Shown: in pieces, positions 32,601-42,627 of the stretch
Layout of the letters: every line of letters starts with the position of its first letter
Position numbering within the stretch: position 1 is the first letter of the stretch
Assembly (NCBI GenBank): GCA_009801015.1
Contig: VHZZ01000103.1
Location: 62,971 to 105,597 of the forward strand
Length of the DNA stretch: 42,627 bases
Source of the DNA: Silene noctiflora
Taxonomy: Eukaryota; Streptophyta; Magnoliopsida; Caryophyllales; Caryophyllaceae
Reading direction: 5' to 3'
Made by a program: the position numbers and the translations under genes
Notes under the pieces: generated by a model
The model's database searches: none
What the model was told of the DNA's origin: nothing
What the model saw: only the letters and a program-made list of their open reading frames with translations

Positions 32601-34753
32601 TAGCCATCTTGGTTCCGATAAAAATATTGACAGCTTCTCTTGGGAATGCCGGAATGGTAGATTGTGTTTGATATTGACTATAACTTTTCTTCAGGCTGTA
32701 CCATTTCAGTTCTTGCAAGCGCTCCTCACCTATCTTGGCGACTCTCTTTGCCCTGATAGTCCAGCGTCTGGTCTCAAGTCACCTTTGGCTTCACATCCAT
32801 CGTCACTCTACCCTGGTCTTGACACTCCATCCGAAAGTCTCATCAGATGGAAGTTACGGTTGGAATATTATGCTTATGAGACATTGCAAGATTTGAGGAT
32901 AGCCAAACTATTTGATATCATAGTTGATTACCCCGATAGGTACATATTTTTATTTTTTCAACTAACTATTTCCGGTGCGACATATCTGGTGTCTGCTGCT
33001 AATGTCAGATTCTTTTTGAGGCTACATAATTCATGATAGGTGACATATCTATTATTGGGAATTTGGATAGCGATGAAATCTAAGATTCTCGTTGATACAG
33101 TGACATGATTGTGCTACACATGTTTAGATAAACTAGATACTATCTAATGATGATAAAGGTTTATTGAATTTGCTGCTCTCAGTTGGAGTATTATAGTCGG
33201 TACAAGCTGGCCTGGCTAACAGAGTTTAGACCAACTAAAGAATTCCCTCTATTAGTGTTGACAACTTCATGTTTAGTACCAATGAGACACAGAAGTATAA
33301 TCTTTATTGTCTTCTTTTGTATCTAAATTCTCAGTTAACAAATGAACTTTTATGTGATCTGCCATTGACTAAGGTTATGCTTTTTTCTTTTGTTGTTGCA
33401 GCTCTCCAGCAATTGAAGACTTAAAACATTGTCTTGATTACACAGGGCAGCATTCGAAGTTGGTGGAATCTTTCATATCTGCTCTAAAGTACCGTTTGCT
33501 TACTGCTGGTGCCTCCACTAATGATATATTACATCAATATGTTTCAACCATAAAAGCGCTTAGGACAATTGACCCAACAGGCATATTCCTTGAAGCTGTT
33601 GGTGAGCCGATATGTGAATATTTGAAGGGAAGAAAGGACACTATCAAATGCATAGTGACCATGCTCACTGATGGGAGTGGTGGTGGTGGCGGCAATGCTG
33701 GGTCCGCGGGGGATAGTCTCCTTGAAGAACTAAATAGAGATGAAGAAAATCAAGATAACATTGATCTTGATGATGATTTTAATGTTGATGATAAGCAAGC
33801 ATGGCTCAGTGCCCAACGGTATGTGTTTCTGCTGTTGTATGATCTTCATTTTATGTTTTTTTTTTTTTTTTTGCAGGTTGGTTACATATAAAGAAAATAA
33901 TTTGGTGGTTAGGCGAACAACTATGCATTTGAACCTATCCCACTTGACACTAAGGGATAACAACATTGGAATTTTTACGCATGTTAAAACAAAAATTGCT
34001 CTTTAAGGATTGAGATTTGAAACTGTAAATTCAACTGAAACTCTTCTGAGCAAGCATGTAACCCATTTGCTGGGGAGAAGTTTAAGAATTTGATTCTCCC
34101 ACACTGACTCCTGTAAGTTATCAGCTAGGGACATAGAGTTTCACTTCCTTAACAAGCTCATCTATGCAATAAAAATTCGATAAAAAGGAAGGAAATACCA
34201 GTATTTAGATTTGAGTCTTTAGTAAATTGTGAGTGTGGCCTATAATTTGCAGGCTTACTTTCTAGCAAAGTACTCTTGCATGCATTACAGTAAGGGGGGT
34301 GGAGGAAGGAGAATAAAAGCTGCTTCTTTTCAATGGTTGGTTGAAGAATGCCAGGCTGGTTATGATGCCAAACTTGAGACATCTGATATCTTCATGCAAG
34401 TCTTGTTATGACCATGTTTGCTTTTTTAATATTATATTTGGAAAGGTGTAGATTGTTGTTCTATACTTTTGAATTTTAGGGTGTGAGCTAATTTGTGAGA
34501 TATCCTCCCTTGGAAAGGGTAATATATTGGCTTCAGAATTACGATATTAGCTTCTTCCATATTGGCTCAGAGATCCTTCCACTTTGGTTGTTCAATTACC
34601 TTTAGGTTTTCGTTGATCATAACTTCTATGAGAATTGAAGAAACAAATAATTATCAGCAAGCAATTAGCTTGATTAGTGCCATTTCCTTTGATTGTTCAC
34701 ATCATTTTAGAAAATTGGGCTTCAGTTACAGATATGTGTAAGCAGAAATCATT

Positions 34754-34795
<42 letters not shown>

Positions 34796-37700
34796 GGAGC
34801 TAAAGTCTTGCCATTATGTGGTTTTGGAGTATGATGGAATAAAGTATGATTGGCTCACTTAACTGTTTGCGCTTATGTTAGGATGTAGCCAGTCAATGCA
34901 ATAGTGACACAATTTTCATTATGACTCATCTGCAAATGACCTCTCTGTGCTTTTCTATTGTCTTGTTATTAACATAAACAGTTTTTTCCAGCTGGGAGCC
35001 AGATCCTGTTGAGGCAGACTCTCAAGGCGGGAAAAGTAGGAGGAAGGTTGACTTACTTGGGATGATAGTTGGGATAATAGGGTCAAAGGATCAGTTGGTT
35101 AATGAATACCGTGTTGTGCTTGCTGAAAAACTTTTGAACAAATCTGATTATGATATTGATGCTGAGATACGTACATTAGAACTCCTGAAGGTAACTTTGT
35201 GATTTTTGCTTCTAAAGCTATGATGCATCATTGTGAATTGATTGTTGGCCGGTTTATCTAGCTTCAGTTTGCAACTTGTGCATGCCAGTGCTGATTTGTT
35301 TAAAATTGGACTTTGCCAGATTCATTTTGGGGAAGGTAGCATGCAGAAGTGTGAGATTATGCTTAATGATTTGATAGATTCCAAAAGAAATAACAGCAAT
35401 ATTAAAGCAACTTTACCAAAGTCATCTGACGCAGGTGAGCCACAACTTTACATTTCTTCTGTCTGGTTTGTTGCTTTGAGAAAGATGCTCATATAGAAGA
35501 TTTACATGTTGCTAATTTCTTGTGGGAGATGGAGCAGGAAATGTTGATCTTTCTCTGAAATCTCTGGATGCTACTATTATATCATCGAATTTCTGGCCTC
35601 CAATCCAGGTATGTCATATTGCCGCAAGTCCAAATGAGTGATGGTATATCACAAATCTTTCATCCGGGTCATGTTTTGATAAATTCCCCCTTCCTGTTCT
35701 ATACTCTCATGATCATAATTGGGTGGTTGAGTGAGGTGGTTGGGAGTGATATATGAGTGGGGGTTGAGTTTAAGGAAAGGTTTGTTCATGAAAACGAAAC
35801 TTCATAGTCCAAACACTCTTTGAGTTTCTTCACTCCAAAAATCTGTCCATCAGCAACATTAATAGTCTATTAGCGCAGATGGACTTTTTAAGTTAATCGT
35901 GTGAACAGATGATGTACTGAAGTGGACAGCTGTTGTCAGATACTTAACTGAATGATTGGTTCCTTATATGATTATATCGTAATTTTTGTATCCTGGTATC
36001 CAAATTTTCACATGTCACGTATGCAATAAAATGAAATGTAAAAGATTTGTGTGATCTTAATTATCTTAACCTGGAAAGTTACTGTATATTTAAAGCATTA
36101 ACTTGGGTCAAGTCCCTGAAATAAGAAGAAAAGAAAATGTCAATCATGAACGAGTGGCCAAATTTAGTTAGCTGATTTGTGTGAGTTAGGGTGTTGAGCT
36201 TCTAAGAAGTAGACAAAGAAAGTGTATGGAAACTATGGTCTATGCCTCTATGGCCATTTGTTTGGCTCTCATAGTTGGTCAAACAACTTTTTTTTGCTCG
36301 TCTTCTGCTTTAACAAGAATCTCCGTGTACCTGTCTGTGCTTGAGACCTTATTGGCAAAGGAGTCACTTGCACAGAACTGAGTGGTCATTCTGATCACAT
36401 GAGAAGTATTTTCTGTATAGTTCTCTCAATATTGTCACTTGCAGTCTCAAATACTTTTACTAGTGTGTGTCAGAATTTGGAGTAGTAGCCAATACTGCTT
36501 ATTAAAGCTTGGGGTGGAGCTCAGCAAATTGAGGGTATTTCCAGTTGCTGGAAACTTGAGAGAACATATTTCCTTTTCTTTTGATCTGCGTGTTTCTTTC
36601 TTCACTTGTGAAATTTTTGGCACGCTTAAAGCTTTCCCATCCACTCTTCTGCGTTTAACACAGTAATGCATTATGGCAGGATGAGCCTGTTAATGTACCT
36701 GGGATAGTAGACGAGCTTTTATCTGATTATGCAAAGAGATTTCATGAAATTAAAACACCTCGCAAGTTGGTATGGAAAAAAAATCTCGGAGTTGTCAAGG
36801 TTTGTCACTTTATCAGTTATTCAACATATTTTCTAAGCTTTTCCATTTTTTTTTGTCCTCTTGTGTCTGCCTTCTTACACTAACAGTACATCTTCATTCT
36901 ATTCTACTCCAGCTGGATTTGCAATTCGAAGATAGAGTAGTCCAATTTTCCGTGTCTCCACTGCTTGCAACAATAATTATGCAATTTCAGGATCAAACTC
37001 GGTATGCGTCAGAATTGTTTCATTAATTCATTGTGTGCTATGAACTCCTTGTGACACCATAACAAATTCATGCTCATTTGTGTTAGTTGGACATCCAAAG
37101 ATCTTGCAGCTGCTGTCGGTGTGCCAATTGATTTATTGAACAGAAGGATACAATTCTGGCTCACTAAGGTTAGATTGCTCATCCAAAGTATAAGGACTAC
37201 ATCTAACTCGTTTATTTGTGTTCTCAGTTGAAATGATTGTCCGCCTTCATGTTACTGAGTGTATTAAAATGATTTGTCTATTTCTTACAGCAATGGTAAC
37301 TATTAAAATCCACACTTGGTGCTCACTTAGAACCGCGATATATAACATTAGTAATTTTGGTACTTTGAAGTTATGTAGCTTAATCTGCATGCCATTACAG
37401 TGCACAATTTAACTGGAATGAATTCATATTCTCTTTGTTAAATTAAATTTTTCCCAAGAGTTTATTCAATCTCTGTTTGGAGTTGGTTAGGGTAGTGACA
37501 TGTAATTTCCTGCGTAGTTGTACAATTAATATTTACACCTCTCTATGGCTTGTTGATGGGTCTTGTACACCATACATTTTGGTTTTGATGTATGGTAACT
37601 ACTTATACAATGAGAATGAAGATTACACTCATTGTTGTTTGATTAGCCACGATTGTACTATGAAATGAAGGGGGTTTGCAATGGATAGCACCTTTATTGT

Positions 37701-38881
37701 GATATTCTTGCTATTTTCATGTGTGTTACTATGCACAATAGATATTTTTACTCCTTCGTATTTAATTTTATCAAGGTAGGCTTAGTCTATAAATCTATAT
37801 TTCCTTCTCTCTATCAGGGGATCCTATCAGAAAAAGTTGGTGAAGAGATTGGCAACCACATCTTCTCACTGGTAGAAGGGGCAGACTCCAGTGGGAGTGG
37901 TCTTGAAAGAAGTAGTAATGATGAACTTCTCATGGGCGATGAAGATGGGAACACATCAGTGGCCTCTGTCGAGGATCAACTACGCAAAGAAATGACTGTT
38001 TATGAGGTATGTGAAGCCTTTATAGGCTGTAGCCCATCCTTGTCATCCTGTTCCTAGTTAATAGATTTTTTCTTCTGCTAATGGTGTGTGCCAGTGTGTG
38101 CTTGTTCTAACTTGAAGCTCTCGTTACACACTTAGCTAGTGACATGGCTATATATCCATATTTGATGACTGTTATGAAACTCATAGAGGGTGAAGGGATT
38201 CTTATACTCGACTTGCCTGACCTGTTTGATAGGTCTAATTGTCTAACTGCTGTTACATCACTTACATGCAAATGCGTTATCTGTTCTTCTTAATCAAAGA
38301 ATTTAGTTGGAGATTACAGCAAACTCCGATGTAAGAATAAGGAAACTAGAGTGCGAAATCTAAGTAGCTATATACAGAGTATTAGACAGGTTACATCTGT
38401 TTTGGACGTCTGTGTTTCTGTATCATTTCTCAATTACATGTTGTCAAGTGCTAGATGCACAAATATGTACAACAACAATGACAGCAACAACAAGAGATCC
38501 TTAATCCCAAAATAATTAGGGCTTAAATCTTTGAAATGTTTTGTAAGGGATACTGGTTTTGATTTGTCTTACTCTTAGTTACCCAATTGCCTCAAATTGT
38601 TGCAGAAATTTATAATGGGGATGCTTACAAATTTCGGGAGCATGGCATTGGATCGGATACATAACACTTTAAAGGTGATTTCTTGTGGGAGCCTCAATCG
38701 AAACTATTTTATTTGCATAATCGTTAAGTCACACTAAACTAAGTAACTTTTGGTGCAGATGTTCTGTATTGCTGATCCTGCATATGATAAGTCGCTTCAA
38801 CAGCTACAAAGCTTCTTAAATGGCCTTGTTTCAGAAGAGAAGTTGGAACTAAGGGATGGAATGTATGTTCTGAAGAAATGA
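29667..38881 (+). CDS. APC2: Anaphase-promoting complex subunit 2 (cullin-like scaffold)
   Basis: Predicted 865 aa, the same length as Arabidopsis APC2 as I recall it. Exons: 29667-29885, 29976-30050, 30749-30977, 31136-31419, 31712-31783, 32695-32939, 33402-33818, 34992-35190, 35320-35434, 35538-35608, 36680-36799, 36913-37001, 37087-37168, 37818-38006, 38606-38674, 38759-38881; all junctions GT-AG and in frame. The middle of the protein (TGQHSKLVESFISALKYRLL, DILHQYVSTIKALR, EAVGEPICEYLKGRKDTIKC) and the cullin homology region (DLLGMIVGIIGSKDQLVNEY, YRVVLAEKLL, RTLELLKIHFGEGSMQKCEI, LMLNDLIDSKR-type) are diagnostic. The C-terminus (EKFIMGMLTNFGSMALDRIH, KSLQQLQSFLNGLVSEEKLE) is the APC2 winged-helix domain. 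With the RING subunit APC11 it forms the catalytic core of the ubiquitin ligase that drives mitotic exit. The large introns contain only repeats and T-runs. Confidence 0.96.
34754..34792. repeat. Poly-T run in APC2 intron 7
   Basis: About 39 consecutive T residues in the 1.2-kb intron between exons 7 and 8. Similar mononucleotide runs occur at 6512-6550 (T) and 27533-27571 (A). It may be the trace of a retroposed tail or simple slippage. No flanking element could be defined. Confidence 0.85.
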
Positions 38882-40255
38882 CTAAAGAGCCCTTCTTATT
38901 TGTAGAGCGACACTATATGATGTGGGTGAGCTTTTATACTGTTGATACAAGTAACTCGGTAACTTATATAAGTGGACCTTTGCAAGTTTCCATGATCAGG
39001 CTTCTCCTGAAATGAGCAAAGTTGTCATTAATGCCTAAAAGCTATCAGACCCATCACCATAAAGTCATAAACTGTTCCCTGATGAATTGCAACTTTATCG
39101 TGGACGATTATTGAACAAGTAGATGACAGTGAGATCAAGGATACTCTTGTACTTGTAGGCGTGTATCATCGCCACCTTCCCAGGACGAACATTAAGTGAG
39201 AGCAAGCTTCCAGAATCTGATTTTTCAATATTTATATGCAAGTCATACTTCAGCAAGGATTGTATATTAGGGCTGAAAGTCCTGCATAATGTGCAGTCGA
39301 TTCATTAGTTCGAAGCCTGTAGCTTTCTGTCTAATGCTAGGGTTGTTGACTTGTTGCTAGATCGGTCTGTTAGATTCAGTGGCTTTTAATGGGGCAACAA
39401 TGTACTGGCCATGGACAGAAGTAGGAGGTTTGTTGTACTGTAATAGTGTAATCTTCTCAGGTAATTTACAACAATATCTGTTTTTCTCCTTATATGTTGG
39501 ATCGTCCCACAATAAAATCCTAACCACATCGGAAGGAATTGGAAAGAACAAGAAATAGAGAGGATCTGAATTCGATCTTTATAGCGTGTTGATAAACGTG
39601 AAAAAGAACAAGATAGATAAGTGAGAGTTATTAACCAGGTAAAGTCCTCTCATGTAGTCGACCATTGTTGCACAAGAGCGTAAAAACACCTTCCCATAAA
39701 AAAGTACACAGTTGGGCAGCTAAAAAGCTGATGTTCGAGGTTCGCTTCAAGAGTCTCCCTAAAATCATATTCGTCTTTAAGCGTAAAATGAGTCGAGTAC
39801 TATCTATACAGATAAATGATTCAAGTAATAAATTGTACACGTTTCTCGCTTTCTCTTATTATATTGGTGTAAAATTTCCTTATACAATTTAATTCACGTC
39901 AAATTAATTTAAAACTACCCTTTTAAGATCTCAAGAACACGAGTTCCTAATTAGAATAAAGGTTGAACTTAAAGACGGTATTAAGCAAGACAAACTGCTT
40001 CCTTAGAAATTAGAATAACTTGTTCAAGACGATTATGGTAGTTAGGTAAAACAGGAAAAAGAAATAAAAACAAAAAAATGAATTCTATATTCAGGTAGCC
40101 GTTACCGAAACAGAGGGAAATTTTTAAATAAAAAAGAAATAAGATTCTCAATATGACCGTTACATTCACTTGCACTTTAAACACACCAAAAACCCCCAAA
40201 CACTCATCAAAACAAGATCAAAGATAGCAAATTTACACAAATCAAACTACAAAAA
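38882..40255. other. APC2 3' region and upstream of the TPR-SET gene
   Basis: The first part is probable APC2 3' UTR; an AATAAA at about 39512-39517 is a possible polyadenylation signal. No gene is visible in the rest. The final 200 bp before 40256 are AT-rich with an A-rich leader that leads into the next start codon. Confidence 0.45.
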
Positions 40256-41872
40256 ATGATAGAAATTGATCAAAAACAATCATTAGATCACATCGAAATC
40301 GAAGAAGAAGAAGCAACAATGCAACAACTCAGATCAAAAGCCACTGAATTTCTCTTAACAGAAAAATGGAATGAATCAATTCAAGCTTACACCCAATTCA
40401 TCACCCTTTGCCACCAACAAGAATCGAACCCGAACTCGAAATACCGTAAACCCCTTTGTTTAGCCCTCTCAAATCGAGCCGAAGCTAGACTCAGATTGAA
40501 GGAATATGATGAAGCATTGAAAGATTGTGAAGAAGCCCTTTTGATTGATTCATCGCATTTCAAGACTTTGGTGTGTAAAGGTAAGATCTTGGTTAGTTTG
40601 AATAAATATTCTTCGGGTTTGGATTGTTTTAAAAGTGCATTGTTAGTTTGTGATTCAAGTAATGGGAATTTGGAGATGTTAAATGGGTTAATTACGAAAT
40701 GTAAGAAGCTTAATTACGTATCGAAAACCGGTAACTTTGATGTTTCTGATTGGATTACAAACGGGTTTAATGGTAAATATCCTGAACTTGGTGAATTTGT
40801 TGGTTGTGTTGAGATTAAAAGGTCTGAAATCAGTGGAAGAGGTTTATTTTCGACGAAAAATATCGATGTTGGTAGTTTAATCTTGGTTACTAAATCAGTT
40901 GCTACTGAAAGATGCATATTGCGTAGTAAAGGTGAAGATTTCGGCGAAAATGCGCAGTTGGTGATGTGGGAGAATTTTATTAAAAAGGTTAATGAATCCG
41001 CTACCAAATGTGTTAAAACCCGTCATTTGATTGGTTTGTTGTCGAATGGGGAGTATGAGGATGATCTTAAAATTCCGGAAATTAGTGTATTTAAACCTGA
41101 AAGTCCTGTAGCAAATTATGACAATAATAAGGTTGAAATGGAAAAGATACTGAGCATATTGGATGTGAATTCCCTTGTTGAAGACGCGGTTTCAGCCAAG
41201 GTTTTAGGCAAAAACCGCGATTATTATGGTGTGGGATTGTGGTTGCTTCCGAGTTTTATTAATCATTCATGTTCTCCGAATGTGAGGAGGTTGCATATTG
41301 GAGATTATGTCATTGTTTTGGCTTCTAAGGAAGTTAAGGCAGGAGAAGAATTAACATTTGCTTACTATGATGTTTTATCTCCATTGAACAAGCGAAAAGA
41401 GATGGCGAAACCATGGGGATTTCAGTGCAGGTGCAGGAGGTGTAAACATGAGGAGCAAATTCAGTCCAAACCCGAGTTCAATGAGATTGAATTAGGGCTC
41501 GAAAAGGATGTAGATGCCGGTTGTACTGTGTTTCGACTAGAGGAGTGTATGAGGAGGTGTTCTATTAGAGGTAAAGATAAAGGGTATTTAAGAGCATCAT
41601 TTTGGAAAGCGTTTTCAAAAGCGTATGAGTCAGAGAAGACAGTTAGGAGATGGGGGAGGAAGATACCGGCATTGGAGCCGATTGTTGAGAGCTTAGTTGA
41701 CGCGGTTGGGAGTGATGAACGGGTTGTGAAGGTACTTGTTAGGAAGATGAAGAAATTTGGTGGCGGATTTGGCGAAATGGAGAGGGCAATGAAGTTGGGA
41801 AGAGGTGTTTATGGTAAGGTTATGAAGAAACAAGCTTTGAGGATTTTATTAGAGTTTGGTGTAAGCGAATAA
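40256..41872 (+). CDS. TPR-SET domain protein (putative lysine methyltransferase)
   Basis: Single-exon gene, 538 aa. The N-terminal third is made of tetratricopeptide repeats: ATEFLLTEKWNESIQAYTQF, LALSNRAEARLRLKEYDEAL and TLVCKGKILVSLNKYSSGLD. A SET domain follows: ISGRGLFSTKNIDVG opens it, NHSCSPNVRR is the conserved catalytic/AdoMet motif, and GEELTFAYYD closes it, with a post-SET-like Cys cluster CRCRRCK. SET proteins of this type methylate lysines of histones or other proteins using S-adenosylmethionine. The order TPR then SET resembles a small plant group that I believe includes Arabidopsis SDG35/ATXR1 (At1g26760); I am not certain of this assignment, so no symbol is given. The key NHSC motif is intact. 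The ATG at 40256 is the first Met of the frame; a second in-frame Met at 40319 (TMQQLRS) is an alternative start. Confidence 0.88.
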   Translation: MIEIDQKQSLDHIEIEEEEATMQQLRSKATEFLLTEKWNESIQAYTQFITLCHQQESNPNSKYRKPLCLALSNRAEARLRLKEYDEALKDCEEALLIDSSHFKTLVCKGKILVSLNKYSSGLDCFKSALLVCDSSNGNLEMLNGLITKCKKLNYVSKTGNFDVSDWITNGFNGKYPELGEFVGCVEIKRSEISGRGLFSTKNIDVGSLILVTKSVATERCILRSKGEDFGENAQLVMWENFIKKVNESATKCVKTRHLIGLLSNGEYEDDLKIPEISVFKPESPVANYDNNKVEMEKILSILDVNSLVEDAVSAKVLGKNRDYYGVGLWLLPSFINHSCSPNVRRLHIGDYVIVLASKEVKAGEELTFAYYDVLSPLNKRKEMAKPWGFQCRCRRCKHEEQIQSKPEFNEIELGLEKDVDAGCTVFRLEECMRRCSIRGKDKGYLRASFWKAFSKAYESEKTVRRWGRKIPALEPIVESLVDAVGSDERVVKVLVRKMKKFGGGFGEMERAMKLGRGVYGKVMKKQALRILLEFGVSE

Positions 41873-41927
41873 AACACGAAAACTTTGGAGAGACGTCTCT
41901 CACTACGTTAATGTTGTTACTAGTTTA

Positions 41928-42210
41928 GTAGCATTTTTTGCTTCTTTTTTTTCTGTTTGTGTTCTTTGTTAAGGGAATGAAAAATCAGTTCTTTTTTAAT
42001 GATAAAATTTTCAACGAAAATATTTATAAGTGCGATGAGAAATGAGTTCACGTCATCCAATTATAATGAATTCGATAGCATTCTTTGCTTCTTTTTTTCT
42101 GTTTGTGTTTCTTGTATAGGAAATGTAAGATCAGTCCTGTGAATTTTTTTTTCTGTGACTGTGTATGAGAAATGAGTTTACGTCATTCAAATGTAATGAC
42201 TCGATATCAT
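41928..42210 (+). repeat. Tandem duplication of about 140 bp downstream of the TPR-SET gene
   Basis: Two consecutive, diverged copies (about 41928-42073 and 42074-42210) share TAGCATT.TTTGCTTCTTTT, TCTGTTTGTGTT, ATGAGAAATGAGTT.ACGTCAT and TAATGA.TCGATA. They probably lie in the 3' UTR or just past it. The borders are approximate. Confidence 0.8.
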
Positions 42211-42535
42211 TATAATCATATACAGAGTAAGATAATATAAACATTAATGAGAGACTGTCTTTCTTAAAAAAATTTGAATATATTATCGCTGAAATTGACA
42301 TCAATCACGAATCGTCAGATATCCCAAGTGTTGGAAAGACTAATCGAAAAAACTAAACAAAAGCTCACACCAAAAAATGTTCATAAAACTTTTGTTTTTT
42401 GTCCTATTTTTCAAGTCGACCCTCTTATAAAAAGGAAAATAAAAAAGTTTAAACAAAAAAATAAACAAAAAATACTCGTAACAATTTCGTTTCTTCCACC
42501 TATTTCTCAAGTTAGACGATCCTATTAAAGAGTTA
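42211..42535. other. AT-rich spacer
   Basis: No gene is supported. The open frame at 42274-42528 is Lys-rich low-complexity sequence from A-rich DNA. Nothing else is visible before the Helitron end. Confidence 0.45.
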
Positions 42536-42627
42536 CTAGTATAGATCCCGCGCCACTGCGCGGTATATGTAGAGATTTTATTTTTTAGGGTATTATTTAA
42601 ATCGCCACTTTATTAATATTTAATATT
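42536..42627 (-). mobile_element. Helitron 3' terminus, element continues beyond the window
   Basis: On the minus strand the sequence reads hairpin CCGCGC-AGTG-GCGCGG (42563-42548), then 8 nt, then CTAG (42539-42536) followed by host T. This is the canonical Helitron 3' end. The body extends rightwards past 42627, so the 5' TC end is not visible. The end is similar in layout to the complete Helitron at 26562-26973. Confidence 0.8.

Noticed and set aside
38466..38530. CAACAACAAGAGATCCTTAATC-like fragment resembling one near 15142
   Set aside because: It may be a dispersed retroelement end, but two short matches are too little to define an element.
1..42627. A wholly new multi-gene system
   Set aside because: The genes belong to unrelated, known plant families on both strands; only the DUF26/LRR-I-type receptor architecture stands out as potentially new.

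Overview
The window is nuclear DNA of a eudicot plant. Genes have many introns, mostly GT-AG; long AT-rich introns and spacers carry small transposons; and the recognisable proteins are plant families (VIK kinase, DUF26 receptor kinases, PHO1, APC2, TPR-SET). The abundance of Stowaway-type (CTCCCTCCGT) and ACCGTCTTAA-type inverted-repeat elements would fit Caryophyllales, but that placement is only an impression. All exon models come from reading splice sites and reading frame by eye, with no transcript data.

Left part (1-6.9 kb): a degenerate telomere-like minisatellite at the edge, then a complete 11-exon gene for an ankyrin-repeat Raf-like kinase, VIK (+ strand). Middle part (6.9-20.2 kb): a small locally duplicated region. 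Gene A (6922-9585, minus) is a receptor kinase with a CRK-type double DUF26 ectodomain joined to a kinase that resembles LRR-RLK subfamily I. Gene B (15935-18905, minus) is its paralogue; its ectodomain is broken by a stop codon, a 5-bp deletion and a Stowaway MITE, while its transmembrane and kinase exons stay open. A third remnant lies at about 13.80-13.98 kb. Three tRNA-Asp(GTC) genes, all on the minus strand, sit among them, and two of these share flanking homology with the duplication. Between the copies lie a TRIAP1/Mdm35-like mitochondrial gene (12.28-12.71 kb) and a hAT-like element filled with CGTATACGG motifs.

Right part (20.2-42.6 kb): a complete 13-exon PHO1-family phosphate exporter gene (minus). 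Its probable promoter near 26.35-26.52 kb holds a TATA box, a P1BS (PHR1-type) site and a G-box, and a complete 412-bp non-autonomous Helitron lies just upstream. Next is a MITE-rich spacer, then a complete 16-exon APC2 gene (anaphase-promoting complex cullin subunit, 865 aa) with an 85-codon upstream ORF, then an intronless TPR-SET methyltransferase-like gene, and at the right edge the 3' terminus of another Helitron.

The genes do not form one pathway. They cover signalling (VIK, DUF26 kinases), mitochondrial lipid transfer (TRIAP1-like), phosphate export (PHO1) and cell-cycle proteolysis (APC2). The most unusual content is the DUF26/LRR-I-type receptor with its duplicated locus, and the transposon-shaped promoter of PHO1.
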